5,922 nucleotides of DNA from an uncultured Ruminococcus sp. Its GTDB lineage: Bacteria > Bacillota > Clostridia > Oscillospirales > Ruminococcaceae. The stretch is taken from NCBI GenBank assembly GCA_946612185.1, contig CAMOEP010000160.1, positions 1 through 5,922 of the forward strand. The letters are read 5' to 3'. The translations under genes were made by a program, and so were the position numbers. The notes under the pieces are model-generated. The model worked only from the letters and a program-made list of their open reading frames with translations, ran no database searches and was not told the origin of the DNA. This document shows positions 5,921-5,922 of this stretch, in pieces (position 1 is the stretch's first letter; every line of letters starts with the position of its first letter).

Positions 5921-5922
5921 GA

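Overview
The window looks like chromosomal DNA from a low-to-mid GC gut or rumen Firmicute, most likely Ruminococcus or a close relative in the Oscillospiraceae/Ruminococcaceae. The evidence is strong AGGAGG-type ribosome sites, an RNase Y gene, and a secreted protease carrying dockerin-type calcium repeats, which is typical of cellulosome-forming Ruminococcus. The genus is inferred. All five genes are on the + strand.

Layout: (1) 1-794 is the C-terminal half of RNase Y (rny), its start lying upstream of the window. It is followed by a clean intrinsic terminator at 801-830. (2) 851-2497 is a secreted M6-family zinc metalloprotease with an N-terminal dockerin-like pair of repeats. Its ribosome site lies only a few bases past the terminator. 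(3) 2517-3956 is a polytopic membrane protein of the O-antigen ligase/polymerase type, 19 bases after the protease and probably cotranscribed with it. (4) 3914-4590 is an array of long repeats with strong dyad symmetry. It begins inside the last 14 codons of the membrane protein and fills most of the gap to the next gene. (5) 4664-5443 is a TraX-family membrane protein. (6) 5444-5581 is a short intergenic stretch with a perfect 12-bp palindrome. (7) 5582-5920 is a small, very acidic, AT-rich gene of unknown function.

The genes do not form one obvious pathway. The protease, the ligase-like protein and the TraX-like protein all act at or outside the cell envelope, while RNase Y is a housekeeping RNA decay enzyme. 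The last gene differs in base composition and may have been acquired separately.

The most unusual part is the repeat array. It has two nearly identical units of about 227 bp plus a third partial unit. It can be read as arms that alternate in orientation (left, right, left, right, left), able to form long imperfect hairpins. It also supplies the C-terminal tail and stop codon of the upstream protein. I do not recognise it as a named element.
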